Source of the DNA: Amycolatopsis bullii
Lineage (GTDB): Bacteria; Actinomycetota; Actinomycetes; Mycobacteriales; Pseudonocardiaceae
NCBI RefSeq assembly: GCF_014654205.1
Contig: NZ_BNAW01000003.1
Coordinates: 62,001-126,000 of the forward strand
Length of the DNA: 64,000 bases
Reading direction: 5' to 3'
In this document: positions 9,283-17,252 of the stretch, one piece after another
Numbering within the stretch: the stretch's first letter is position 1
Layout: the number at the start of each line of letters is the position of its first letter
Position numbers and translations under genes: made by a program
Notes under the pieces: model-generated
The model's input: only the letters and a program-made list of their open reading frames with translations
Database searches by the model: none
Told to the model about the DNA's origin: nothing

Positions 9283-9883
9283 CGACTTCGCAGGGCACGC
9301 CGTGCCCGTCGGCCGCGACGCCGTCGAGCAGCGCCGCTGCGGCCTGCGGGACGTCGGCCGTGCGCACCGGCGCGCCGTCGACCAGCAGGGGGTAGCGGAT
9401 CGGCGCGGCGCCGACGTACGTGTGGACGTCGGTCAGGCGCGTGCCGTCTTCGAGGGTGATGTCGGGGTCGGTCAGCCGGGCCAGGTGGTAGCGCGTGCCG
9501 CGGCCTTCGCAGCGGTCCAGGACCGCGAGCTGGTCCGGCGTCACGAACCAGATGGCGTGCTCCTCGACGCCGTCGAGCGCGGTGAGGGTGGCCGGGCGCT
9601 GGTCGTCGACCACGCGGAAGCCGGCCGCCCAGACGGCGGCGAGCCCCGCGCAGCGCGCGTGCGCCACGACGACCGGGCCTTCGAGCCCGAGCCGGGCACG
9701 CAGCCAGGTGATCTTCGACGGGTTGGCGTTCGAGCCGTAGGCGAGCACGGCCATCCGGTCGCGCCAGCCGTCGGGGGCGGTGTCGAGCGGGTGCCCGACG
9801 CCGTCGACGTGCACGAACGAGTGGCCCGGCCGGGTGCCCGGGTAGGGCTCGGCCGGGTACTCATCGTCGGTGAAGAGGGTCAG
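9260..9883 (-). CDS. Gamma-glutamylcyclotransferase-like protein
   Basis: About 207 residues. The GGCT fold begins at [17 protein letters not shown], the family's YGSN substrate loop. Conserved surroundings include [14 protein letters not shown] before it and a Glu-containing [12 protein letters not shown] after it. It follows the mycothiol-dependent dehydrogenase with overlapping ends, so a role in thiol turnover is possible. The start is unclear: homologous-looking sequence runs back to about 9883, where only CTG is available; GTG inside SFVHV is the next option. It overlaps the end of the convergent FAD oxidase by 23 bases. Confidence 0.72.
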   Translation of the reverse strand: MTLFTDDEYPAEPYPGTRPGHSFVHVDGVGHPLDTAPDGWRDRMAVLAYGSNANPSKITWLRARLGLEGPVVVAHARCAGLAAVWAAGFRVVDDQRPATLTALDGVEEHAIWFVTPDQLAVLDRCEGRGTRYHLARLTDPDITLEDGTRLTDVHTYVGAAPIRYPLLVDGAPVRTADVPQAAAALLDGVAADGHGVPCEVVTPAFPG

Positions 9884-10977
9884 AACGTCACCACGCTGCG
9901 CAGGACGTCGCCGTGGTGCATGCGCTCGAAGGCCTGTTCGACGCCGTCGACGCCGATCCGCTCGGTGACGAACTTGTCGAGCGGGAGCCGGCCCTGCAGG
10001 TAGAGGTCGACGAGCATCGGGAAGTCCCGGCTGGGCAGGCAGTCGCCGTACCAGGACGACTTCAGCGAGCCGCCGCGCGAGAAGAAGTCGATCAGCGGCA
10101 GGTCGTTCAGCCGCATCTCCGGCGTCGGGACGCCGACCAGCACGACCGTACCGGCCAGGTCGCGGCCGTAGAAGGCCTGCCGCCAGGTTTCGGGGCGGCC
10201 GACGGCGTCGATGACGACGTCGGGGCCGAACCCGCTGGTGGCGTCCTGCAGGGCTTCGACGACCTGCGCTTCGCTGAGGCCCTTGCTGTTGACGGTGTGC
10301 GTCGCGCCGAAGTCCTTCGCCCAGGTGAGCTTCCGGTCGTCCATGTCGACCGCGACGATCGTGGTGGCCCCGGCGAGTTTCGCGCCGGCGATGGCGGCGT
10401 CGCCGACGCCACCGCAGCCGATGACGGCGACCGAGTCGCCGCGCGTGACGGCGCCGGTGTTGATGGCCGCGCCCAGCCCGGCCATGACCCCGCACCCGAG
10501 CAGCCCGGCGACCGCGGGCTCGGCGGCCCGGTCGACCTTCGTGCACTGTCCGCTGTGGACAAGAGTTTTCTCGAGGAAGGCGCCGATGCCGAGGGCGGGC
10601 GAGAGCTTCGTGCCGTCTTGGAGGGTCATCGGCTGGGCGGCGTTGAAGGTGGAGAAGCAGTACCACGGCTTGCCGCGCTTGCAGGCCCGGCAGGTGCCGC
10701 AGACCGCGCGCCAGTTGAGGATGACGTAGTCGCCCGGCTCGAGATCGGTGACGCCTTCGCCGACGGCCTCGACGACCCCGGCGGCCTCGTGGCCGAGCAG
10801 GAACGGAAACTCGTCGTTGATGCCGCCCTCGCGGTAGTGCAGGTCGGTGTGGCAGACCCCGCAGGCCTGGACGTTCACGACGGCTTCGCCGGGACCGGGA
10901 TCGGGCACGAGGACGGTCTCCAGCGAGACGGGCTCGCCCTTCGCCCGCGAAACGACCCCCTGGACCTCGTAGGGCAT
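9880..10977 (-). CDS. mscR: S-(hydroxymethyl)mycothiol dehydrogenase
   Basis: Zinc- and NAD-dependent medium-chain dehydrogenase that oxidises the formaldehyde-mycothiol adduct; actinobacteria use it for formaldehyde and nitrosothiol detoxification. 365 residues. Catalytic zinc ligands in [15 protein letters not shown] and [14 protein letters not shown], structural zinc Cys cluster [18 protein letters not shown] fold [13 protein letters not shown]. The opening [17 protein letters not shown] is characteristic of the mycothiol enzyme. ATG 10977 is preferred over GTG 10986 because GGAAGG stands 8 bases before it. The gene implies a mycothiol-making actinomycete. Confidence 0.92.
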   Translation of the reverse strand: MPYEVQGVVSRAKGEPVSLETVLVPDPGPGEAVVNVQACGVCHTDLHYREGGINDEFPFLLGHEAAGVVEAVGEGVTDLEPGDYVILNWRAVCGTCRACKRGKPWYCFSTFNAAQPMTLQDGTKLSPALGIGAFLEKTLVHSGQCTKVDRAAEPAVAGLLGCGVMAGLGAAINTGAVTRGDSVAVIGCGGVGDAAIAGAKLAGATTIVAVDMDDRKLTWAKDFGATHTVNSKGLSEAQVVEALQDATSGFGPDVVIDAVGRPETWRQAFYGRDLAGTVVLVGVPTPEMRLNDLPLIDFFSRGGSLKSSWYGDCLPSRDFPMLVDLYLQGRLPLDKFVTERIGVDGVEQAFERMHHGDVLRSVVTF

Positions 10978-11081
10978 TCGAACCACCTTCCGGCTGCGCT
11001 GCTGGTCGACCGCAGCTAATCACGGATCATGCGGAGATGGCGACATCCGCATGAGTGACGTTCTGCGCAACCTGTTGCGCT

Positions 11082-11540
11082 TTACGCAACTGTGGTCGTC
11101 CAGGTGGCGAGGGTGGCGAGGTCCTGGCCGGTGAGGCCGGTGGCCGGGTCGACGGTGTGCAGGAGGGCGGGTGCGGGGTGGTGGCGCGCGACCCAGGCGC
11201 GGTCGGCGTCGGTGGTTTCGTCGTCGATCCAGGCGAAGGGGCGCCCGGCCGCCCACTCGACGATCGGCGCGGTCTTCCAGTGCAGCCCGGGGAGGCCTTC
11301 GTCGGGGCAGTCGAGCACGGGCAGTGGCGGCAGGCCGAGCAGCGGGGCGATGCACTCGTTGGCGTCGTGCGCCCAAGTCGTGGCCCAGACGAGCTCGCAG
11401 CCCAGTGCCAGCAGCTGCGGGCCGAGGCTCGGGTCGATACGGGACAGCAGGGGATTGCCCAGGTCGGTGCCCGTTCCGTAGGTGCGGGGACTGCCTCCGA
11501 ACGGGATCAGCGGGCCGTCGACGTCGAGGAACAGCAGCAT
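11082..11540 (-). CDS. HAD-like hydrolase domain protein
   Basis: 152 residues. The N-terminus LLFLDVDGPLIPFG is a HAD motif I (DxDG). ELVWATTWAHDAN (motif II Thr region) and FAWIDDETTDADRAW (motif IV acidic pair) complete a phosphatase core. The protein is short and lacks a cap domain, like stand-alone HAD domains of the Swiss-army-knife RNA-repair group common in actinobacteria. The substrate is unknown. It stands alone between the mycothiol dehydrogenase and the sigma-factor gene. Confidence 0.75.
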   Translation of the reverse strand: MLLFLDVDGPLIPFGGSPRTYGTGTDLGNPLLSRIDPSLGPQLLALGCELVWATTWAHDANECIAPLLGLPPLPVLDCPDEGLPGLHWKTAPIVEWAAGRPFAWIDDETTDADRAWVARHHPAPALLHTVDPATGLTGQDLATLATWTTTVA

Positions 11541-11591
11541 GGTCTCCGCAGTTTGGCACGGGCAGGCCGGCCTCCGGCCCCGGTTTCCAGC

Positions 11592-12446
11592 TTACCGGGC
11601 ACCACCGACGGTTTCGGGCGGCTCCGGCAGGGCCATGGACGCGAGCTTCACCGGGTCCGCCACCGCCGCGATGCTCACGATCCGGCCGTCGACCACGGTG
11701 AACGCCACCACCGACAGCGGCGTCCCGTCCGCGCGCCACGCCACCACACCGGGCAGGCCGCCCACCAGGACGCGGCGGCCGTCGTTGGTGGCTCCGAAGC
11801 GGGCGCCCGCCGCCACGTTCGTGGCGCCCAGGACCACCACCACTCCGTCCGGCGTGTCGATCGTCAAGCGGACGTCCGGGTCGAGCACCCGCAGCAGCTC
11901 CTCGAAGTCGCCGTCGCGGGCCGCCGTCAGGAATGCCTGAACCACCTCGCGCTGGGAAGGCCCGGTCGGCGGTGCGGGGGTCCGGACCTTCCGGCGGGCC
12001 CGGCTCGCCAGCATCTTGGCCGCCGCCGTCGACTTGCCCAGGATGCGGCCGATCTCCTCGAACGGGACCGCGAACAGGTCGTGCAGCACGAACGCCAGCC
12101 GCTCGCTCGGGCCCAGCGTCTCCAGCACGACCAGCAGCGCCAGCCCCACCGAATCCGCCAGCTCCGCGTCCGCCGAGGGGTCGTCGTCGGCCTCCACCAC
12201 GATCTCCTCGTACGCGCCCTCGGGACGCGCTCGGCGCGACCGCAGCACGTCCAGGCTGATCCGGCCCACCACCGTCGTCAGCCAGCCTTCGAGGTTGTCG
12301 ATCGTCGCCGCGTCCTGGCGGGAGAGGCGCAGCCACGCCTCCTGGACCACGTCCTCGGCGTCGGCGTGGGAACCCAGGACCCGGTGGGCCACCGCGCGCA
12401 GCCGGTCGCGCTGCGCTTCGAACGTCGACGCCAACCTGTCGGACAT
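11592..12446 (-). CDS. ECF sigma factor with SnoaL-like C-terminal domain (ECF41/SigJ type)
   Basis: 284 residues. Sigma region 2 (RDRLRAVAHRVLGSHADAED, VVQEAWLRLSR) and region 4 (LGPSERLAFVLHDLFAVPFE, IGRILGKSTAAAKMLASRAR) are followed by a SnoaL_2 domain from about residue 170 (VVQAFLTAARDGDFEELLRV). This added domain replaces an anti-sigma factor in ECF41-type sigmas. The end ADPVKLASM resembles the conserved NPDKL region. The divergent carboxymuconolactone-decarboxylase gene is the classic ECF41 partner. ATG 12446 follows a GAGGAAGG ribosome site. Confidence 0.88.
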   Translation of the reverse strand: MSDRLASTFEAQRDRLRAVAHRVLGSHADAEDVVQEAWLRLSRQDAATIDNLEGWLTTVVGRISLDVLRSRRARPEGAYEEIVVEADDDPSADAELADSVGLALLVVLETLGPSERLAFVLHDLFAVPFEEIGRILGKSTAAAKMLASRARRKVRTPAPPTGPSQREVVQAFLTAARDGDFEELLRVLDPDVRLTIDTPDGVVVVLGATNVAAGARFGATNDGRRVLVGGLPGVVAWRADGTPLSVVAFTVVDGRIVSIAAVADPVKLASMALPEPPETVGGAR

Positions 12447-12524
12447 GGTCGTTACCTTCCTCGCTTCTGCTCCGTCGTGGACATGACGGGCCCGGAGGGG
12501 CACAGGTAACCGATGGAGGAACCG

Positions 12525-12974
12525 ATGGAACCACGGCTGAAGACGCCGAGCGACCCCGACGTGACCGGCGCGGTCCAGCAGCTCTACAAAGCAGTGCACG
12601 GCGCGGGTGTCGATCCGCTGCTGCTCGAGCTGGTCCACCTGCGGGCCAGCCAGATCAACGGCTGCGCGCCCTGCACCTACGCGGGTGTCCGGAACGCCAA
12701 GCGCCAGGGCGAGACCGACGACCGGCTGCACAGCGTCGTCGCCTGGCGCGAGACGCCGTTCTTCACCGAGCCGGAGCGGGCGGCGCTGGAGCTGACCGAA
12801 GCCGCCACGCGGATCCAGGACGGCCAGCCCGGCGTGACCGACGAGATCTGGGCGGCCGCCGCGGCGCACTTCGACGAGAAGCAGTTGTTGGCGATCGTCA
12901 CGCACATCGCGCTCACCGGCTTCTTCAACCGCGTCAACCGCGCGATCCGGGAGCAGGCCGGCAAGACGTGGTGA
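12525..12974 (+). CDS. Carboxymuconolactone decarboxylase / AhpD-family protein
   Basis: 149 residues. The AhpD-like core has the redox pair in GCAPCTYAGVRNAKRQGETDDR (CxxC plus downstream His region), typical of the alkylhydroperoxidase D-like family. Start ATG 12525 is chosen over ATG 12513 because GGAGGA (12515-12520) is correctly spaced. Divergent from an ECF41-like sigma factor, whose family is usually linked to exactly this enzyme. Probably oxidative or electrophile stress; the substrate is unknown. Confidence 0.87.
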   Translation: MEPRLKTPSDPDVTGAVQQLYKAVHGAGVDPLLLELVHLRASQINGCAPCTYAGVRNAKRQGETDDRLHSVVAWRETPFFTEPERAALELTEAATRIQDGQPGVTDEIWAAAAAHFDEKQLLAIVTHIALTGFFNRVNRAIREQAGKTW

Positions 12975-12978
12975 GCCC

Positions 12979-13005
12979 GGCGGGGCGCCGCCGCGGCGCC
13001 CCGCC
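12979..13005. terminator. Hairpin between convergent genes
   Basis: GGCGGGGCGCC (12979-12989) pairs with GGCGCCCCGCC (12995-13005) over an 11-bp stem with a 5-base loop. It separates the AhpD-like gene from the convergent C39 peptidase and probably works in both directions. No T-run is present. Confidence 0.7.
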
Positions 13006-13013
13006 GAACCTGG

Positions 13014-14276
13014 TCAGGCCGGTGTGATGATGTACGCGATGCCGCCCGGGCCGCCCGCCACCGTGCCGTCCGCGCGGTAGCGCTTCGTCCGCTGCCAGAT
13101 CTTCTCGAACTGGTCGCGCTTGTACACGTTGCGGACCCGGTCGTTGCTGCTCGACGCCGGGTCGTTCGCGATCACGTCGCCGTCCTTGGTGAAGCCGATG
13201 ACGACCATGATGTGCCCCGACGTGCCGTAGCCGGCGCCGTCGAGTTCCGAGGAGAGGAACGACTGCGACGTGATCACCGGGATGCCACGGGCGATGTAGT
13301 TCTCCAGCTCGTTCAGCGAGTGCAGGCGCGTGATGTGGCCGCGCAGCCCACGCGAAGCCGCGTACGCGGTGTTGAACGGCCAGTTGCCCGTGCCGTCATA
13401 CGCGTGGTCGTAGGTGTAGCGCGCCGCGAAGGCCACCTGGGGGTCGACGTAGTCCGCCGGGATCCAGGACATCTCCGCCGCCGACGGCTTCTTGCCCCAG
13501 TACTCGGCCACCATCTCGGTCGACGTCGGGCTGCACCAGGCTTCGCCGCCCCCGCCGTACTGCGGGAACTGTCCCTTGTGGAGGTTCTGCGCGTACGCGG
13601 GCACCTTCAGCTCGATCCCGGTGGCACGCCCCGGCTTCGTCGGCTGGACCTCGAAGCGGTCCGGGACGGCCGAAGTCATCGCGCCCAGCAAGCTCACCGA
13701 CGGTGTTGCGCCCGAGCCGGCTTCGCGGTAGAGACTCACCCGCAGCTGGTACGACTTCAGTGTCACGCCCGCCTTCGTGACCAGCGTGTCGACGTCGACC
13801 ATGGCGTTCGCGTCGTCCTGGCCGTCGACGCTGGTGCGCAGGATGTCGGTGTCGCCGCTGGCCCAGCGGCCCATCACGTACCACGCCGTTTCGGCGCCGG
13901 CCGACGTCCGGCCCTGCGCCTCCACCTGCAGCCAGGTCTTCGCGGGCGTCTTCGCGTTCCACGACGCCACCAGCTGCGTCGCGCCGAAGCCCTGCCGGTA
14001 CACCGGCGACGTCCACTGGCCGTATTCGTACGTTCTCGTCGTGCCCAGTTCCGGCTCGGTGTGCTGGACCGTCCCGATCGGGTGGGTGAGGCGCAGGCCG
14101 TCGCGGTTCAGCGCCACCCCGGCGAAGTGGCCTTCGTGGAAGCGGCCGCCGGTCCACTCGTGGTAGTCGATCGCCTCGTCGTCGCGGGGCCGGACGGGCC
14201 CGGCCTCGGCGGCTTGTGCGGTTACCGCGGACAACACGACCACTGACAATAAGGTGAACAACTTGCGTACGCGCAT
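13014..14276 (-). CDS. Secreted C39-family cysteine peptidase
   Basis: 420 residues with a Sec signal peptide (MRVRKLFTLLSVVVLSAVTA, cut near AEA). An N-terminal beta-rich region of about 200 residues precedes a Peptidase_C39_2 domain. Probable catalytic residues: Cys in GGEAWCSPTSTEM (about residue 248), His in GYGTSGHIMVVIGF and Asp in VIANDPASSSND. Papain-like secreted peptidases of this kind are common in actinomycetes and have no known export partner here. The target is unknown. Strong hairpin downstream; no operon partner. Confidence 0.83.
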   Translation of the reverse strand: MRVRKLFTLLSVVVLSAVTAQAAEAGPVRPRDDEAIDYHEWTGGRFHEGHFAGVALNRDGLRLTHPIGTVQHTEPELGTTRTYEYGQWTSPVYRQGFGATQLVASWNAKTPAKTWLQVEAQGRTSAGAETAWYVMGRWASGDTDILRTSVDGQDDANAMVDVDTLVTKAGVTLKSYQLRVSLYREAGSGATPSVSLLGAMTSAVPDRFEVQPTKPGRATGIELKVPAYAQNLHKGQFPQYGGGGEAWCSPTSTEMVAEYWGKKPSAAEMSWIPADYVDPQVAFAARYTYDHAYDGTGNWPFNTAYAASRGLRGHITRLHSLNELENYIARGIPVITSQSFLSSELDGAGYGTSGHIMVVIGFTKDGDVIANDPASSSNDRVRNVYKRDQFEKIWQRTKRYRADGTVAGGPGGIAYIITPA

Positions 14277-14347
14277 CGCGGCTCCCTGCTCGACCCACCC
14301 AGTAGCCAGAGATTTTCGCCGGTCCGGCCGGGTCTGTAAACAGGTAC

Positions 14348-14749
14348 CTACAGAACCGCCTGGGTCTGTGTCACTTTCGCGACCAGCTTGCCGTCATCGT
14401 CGTGGATTTCGGTTTCCACCACGACGAACTTGCGGCCCGCGTGCAGTGGTCTGGACGACGCAACGGCGTAGCCCGAACGCACCGCACGCAGGAAGTTCGT
14501 CTTCGACTCGACGGTCGTCGTGCCCTGGCCGCCCTCGGGCAGGTTGAGGAACGCGCACACGGCGCCGGTCGAGTCGGCCAGCGCCATGAGCGCGCCGCCG
14601 TGCAGCGCGCCGCCGAGCGTGCAGAGGCTCTCGTCCCACTTCAGCCGGCTGCGGACGAGTTCACGCCCGTGCTCCAGCACCTCCACGCCGAGGCGTTCCG
14701 AAAACGGCATGGAGCGGTGGAAGAGCTGCGTGCCCTCGAGATCGGTCAT
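14348..14749 (-). CDS. PaaI-type hotdog thioesterase
   Basis: 133 residues, hotdog fold. The motif GGALHGGALMALADSTGA (about residues 46-63) is the PaaI/YiiD-like active-site helix, followed by TTTVESKTNFLRAVRSG. Hydrolyses acyl- or aryl-CoA thioesters in the cytoplasm; the exact substrate cannot be told. It is 16 bases downstream of the metallophosphoesterase stop on the other side and shares its strand, so it may be cotranscribed upstream-to-downstream with it. Confidence 0.82.
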   Translation of the reverse strand: MTDLEGTQLFHRSMPFSERLGVEVLEHGRELVRSRLKWDESLCTLGGALHGGALMALADSTGAVCAFLNLPEGGQGTTTVESKTNFLRAVRSGYAVASSRPLHAGRKFVVVETEIHDDDGKLVAKVTQTQAVL

Positions 14750-14765
14750 GCCCTCACTCTGCCGT

Positions 14766-16490
14766 TCAGGACAGCGGGTTCACCAGCAGCAGCTCCGTGT
14801 TGTGGTCCGTGGCCGCGCCGACCCGGTCGAGGTCGACGTGGATGTCGTTGTAGGACAGCTCGCGGTACAGCGACGCAAGCGCTTGCGGCGTCCGGGCGTC
14901 GTAGTCGACGGCGTACGGCGCTTCGGCCTCGATCAGCGTCGTGAACAGCGACAACGTGCCGTCGGCGTTGTCGGCGACCTCGACGATCCGCGCGTGCTGC
15001 GGGAAGTCGACGTGCGACGCCGTGTTGATCTCCCAGAAGCCCTGTTGCGGCGTGTTCCCGGCGTGCGCGGTGATCTTGTTGAGGTGCGTGTGGCCGTTGA
15101 CCCAGGCCAGCACGTTCGGGAACCGGTTGAGCAGCGCGACGAACGCGTTACCGTCCAGCCGCGGGTCGAGCAGGTGGCGCGAGTCCGGCAGCAGGTTGCC
15201 CATCGAGCCGCTGGTGTGGTGGCTGAAGAGCAGGAACAGCTCGTCGGTGACGGCGTGGGTGACCTTGCGGCCGAAGAAGTCGTAGTACGTCGAACTGCCG
15301 CGCTTGAGCGTCGACTCGACCCAGGAGTACTGCGCGAGCCCGATCGAGCCGTCGGCGAACCCGGCGTCGGTGGTCGTGTCGAGGCTGATGCCGGTGATGC
15401 CGGGCGCGATCCGGAACGTGTAGTAGACGTTCTGGCCGTCGGCGTTGGCGCTGGTGAAGCCGTGGCCGACCGGGCCGGGGCCGGTGTTGGCCGCGTCGAG
15501 GTGGGCGCGGACGAACTCGCCGGTGCTGAAGGGTCGGCGCCGCGCGTCCGGCGTCACCTCGCGGATGGTGCCGCTGCCGCCGAACAGCTCCGCGACCGGA
15601 ACGCCGGAGCCGCTCTTGATCGCGTCGGCGAGCTTCTTCGAGGTGGTCTCGTCCTTGCCGATCACCTTGTACTTCCCGGTGTACCAGGCGTCGATGCCCG
15701 GGATGTTCGCCGGCAGCGAGCCGACGATGCTGTCGTCGTGGTTGCCGAAGGTGCAGAACCACGGGACGTCGAGACCGGGCGCGGTGAAGGCCTTCATGCC
15801 CGCTTCGAGCAGGCCCGGCAGCTGCGGGAAGCCCTTCGCCGAGTACTGGTCGCCCACACCGGGGATCGAGGGGTTCCAGTACTCGTCGTTGCCCGAGGCC
15901 TGGACGCCTTCGTAGGCGTTCGCGTCGCCGGAGTTCGGGGTGACGGTGCCGCCGTTGAGGACCTTGAGGAACCACTCGAGCTCGATCAGCTCGTGGTTGT
16001 CGGTGTTGTCGCCGGTGGTGACCATGAGGTCGAACGGCCGCCCGGTGAACGGGCCCTGCCGCACGCTGTTGACGCGCTCGACGAGGGCACTGGTGGCGAC
16101 GGTGCCGAGCGCCTCCTGCGGCCGGTGCGCGGAGCCGATGTAGGGGTGCAGGTACTCGAAGCGGGCGGGGCTCTCCGCGTCGGTGATGTGCAGGTCGGTG
16201 AACTGGACGAAGGCGGACAGCGCCCGGCGCCGGTCGTCGCGGCCGCTCTTCGGCGTCGCGAGATCGCTCCGCACGACCAGCGGCCAGCCGGGACCCGCGG
16301 ACAGGCGCGAGTAGGTGCTGGTGGCGCCACCCGTGGCGACCTGCTCGAGCGTGGTCCCGGCGGTGGTGACCGAGCGGGCGCTCGTCAGTCGCAGGGCGCG
16401 GTCGAGGGCGTTGGCGGTGGGCGTGCAGAGCAGGAGCCCGACACCGGCGGCGCCCGCGGTGGCGAAGGTGCGCCGGGTGAGTTCGGCCAT
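14766..16490 (-). CDS. Tat-exported calcineurin-like metallophosphoesterase
   Basis: 574 residues. The N-terminus TRRTFATAGAAGVGLL is a twin-arginine signal. Metal-binding motifs appear in order: DLH in FVQFTDLHITDAESP, GDN in VTTGDNTDNHE, GNHD in CTFGNHDDS, HH in LFSHHTSG and GHTH in VNGHTHLNK. The length and wide spacing match a long actinobacterial phosphoesterase family (TIGR03767-like). Probably scavenges phosphate from phosphodiesters outside the cell. A PHO-box-like direct repeat 49-66 bases upstream supports phosphate control. A GGGGAG ribosome site precedes ATG 16490. Confidence 0.87.
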   Translation of the reverse strand: MAELTRRTFATAGAAGVGLLLCTPTANALDRALRLTSARSVTTAGTTLEQVATGGATSTYSRLSAGPGWPLVVRSDLATPKSGRDDRRRALSAFVQFTDLHITDAESPARFEYLHPYIGSAHRPQEALGTVATSALVERVNSVRQGPFTGRPFDLMVTTGDNTDNHELIELEWFLKVLNGGTVTPNSGDANAYEGVQASGNDEYWNPSIPGVGDQYSAKGFPQLPGLLEAGMKAFTAPGLDVPWFCTFGNHDDSIVGSLPANIPGIDAWYTGKYKVIGKDETTSKKLADAIKSGSGVPVAELFGGSGTIREVTPDARRRPFSTGEFVRAHLDAANTGPGPVGHGFTSANADGQNVYYTFRIAPGITGISLDTTTDAGFADGSIGLAQYSWVESTLKRGSSTYYDFFGRKVTHAVTDELFLLFSHHTSGSMGNLLPDSRHLLDPRLDGNAFVALLNRFPNVLAWVNGHTHLNKITAHAGNTPQQGFWEINTASHVDFPQHARIVEVADNADGTLSLFTTLIEAEAPYAVDYDARTPQALASLYRELSYNDIHVDLDRVGAATDHNTELLLVNPLS

Positions 16491-16538
16491 GGGTTCGCTC
16501 CCCAGTCTTCTCGGTTGCCCAGCACCGTGCCTGACGTC

Positions 16539-16556
16539 GGTGACCGGACGGTGAAC
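16539..16556 (-). promoter_or_regulatory. PHO-box-like direct repeat
   Basis: On the minus strand GTTCACC (16556-16550) and GGTCACC (16545-16539) begin exactly 11 bases apart, the unit spacing of PhoP-binding direct repeats in Streptomyces (consensus near GTTCACC). The site is 49 bases before the start of the secreted phosphoesterase. Only two units are clear. Confidence 0.55.
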
Positions 16557-16616
16557 GTGACATTTCGAGCTAGCCTGTCACGGGCATCGAGGGGGGTGTA
16601 CCGCCGAAGGTCGTGG

Positions 16617-17198
16617 TCATTTCCGCCGTGCGGCGAGGCCGTCGAGGATCACTTCGGTGCCGAGGGCGAACAGCTCGTCCGCGGTGGTGCGCGCGAACGC
16701 CGGGCCGAGCGCCGCGACGGTGGGGAAGCCGGCCAGCCGGTTCCGGAACTCGGGATCGGTCCGTGCGGGCGTCTCGGCGGAGGCGAGCACGTGCGCGGTG
16801 AGCAGGCGGGCGATGCCCGCGGTGTCTTCGGGGGTGAAGCCCGCGTCGAGCAGGATCCGGCACGTCGTCTCGATGTGCGCCAGGCGGTTCGGCCCGGGCA
16901 AGCGCTCGCGAAGCAGGGTTGCGGCGTCGCGGTGCTTGAGCAGCAGCGCGCGGAACTGGTGCAGTCCCTGTTCGAGCTGCCCGCGCCAGTCCGCCGTCTC
17001 GTCGATGTCGAACGCGTCTTCGCAGATGGCCTCGGCGAGCAGGTCGAGCAGCTGGGCCTTGTCCTTGACGTGCCAGTACAGGGTCGGCGAGCTGACGCCG
17101 AGCCGCGCGGCGAGCCGCCGGGTGCTCAGTTCGGCGAGCCCGGCCTCGTCGAGCAGTTCGAGGGCGGCTTCGGTGATCCGGCGGCGATCGAGCGGCAC
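16617..17198 (-). CDS. TetR-family repressor close to classical TetR in its DNA-binding domain
   Basis: 193 residues. Residues 24-52 (LSTRRLAARLGVSSPTLYW, then HVKDKAQLLD) are strikingly like the operator-reading part of Tn10 TetR: Arg28, PTLYWHV and the Lys48 position are all kept. The ligand domain (TetR_C type) keeps the HRD and Phe86 positions, but by eye the tetracycline-Mg ligands Asn82, His100 and Thr103 are replaced. So it probably senses something else. GTG 17198 has TAGAGT 7 nt upstream, inside its own operator. Divergent from a small membrane protein gene. Confidence 0.88.
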   Translation of the reverse strand: MPLDRRRITEAALELLDEAGLAELSTRRLAARLGVSSPTLYWHVKDKAQLLDLLAEAICEDAFDIDETADWRGQLEQGLHQFRALLLKHRDAATLLRERLPGPNRLAHIETTCRILLDAGFTPEDTAGIARLLTAHVLASAETPARTDPEFRNRLAGFPTVAALGPAFARTTADELFALGTEVILDGLAARRK

Positions 17199-17205
17199 CC
17201 GGCGG

Positions 17206-17243
17206 ACTCTATCAGTGATAGATTGGTCTCTATCACTGATAGG
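17206..17243. promoter_or_regulatory. Tandem tet-operator-like sites between divergent genes
   Basis: CTATCAGTGATAG (17209-17221) and CTATCACTGATAG (17230-17242), each a perfect palindrome around one base, with centres 21 bp apart. These match the core of the Tn10 tet operators. The first overlaps the TetR -10 box TAGAGT (minus, 17211-17206), so repression of the regulator itself is expected. The second faces the gene starting at 17253. Confidence 0.85.
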
Positions 17244-17252
17244 GGACTGGGG

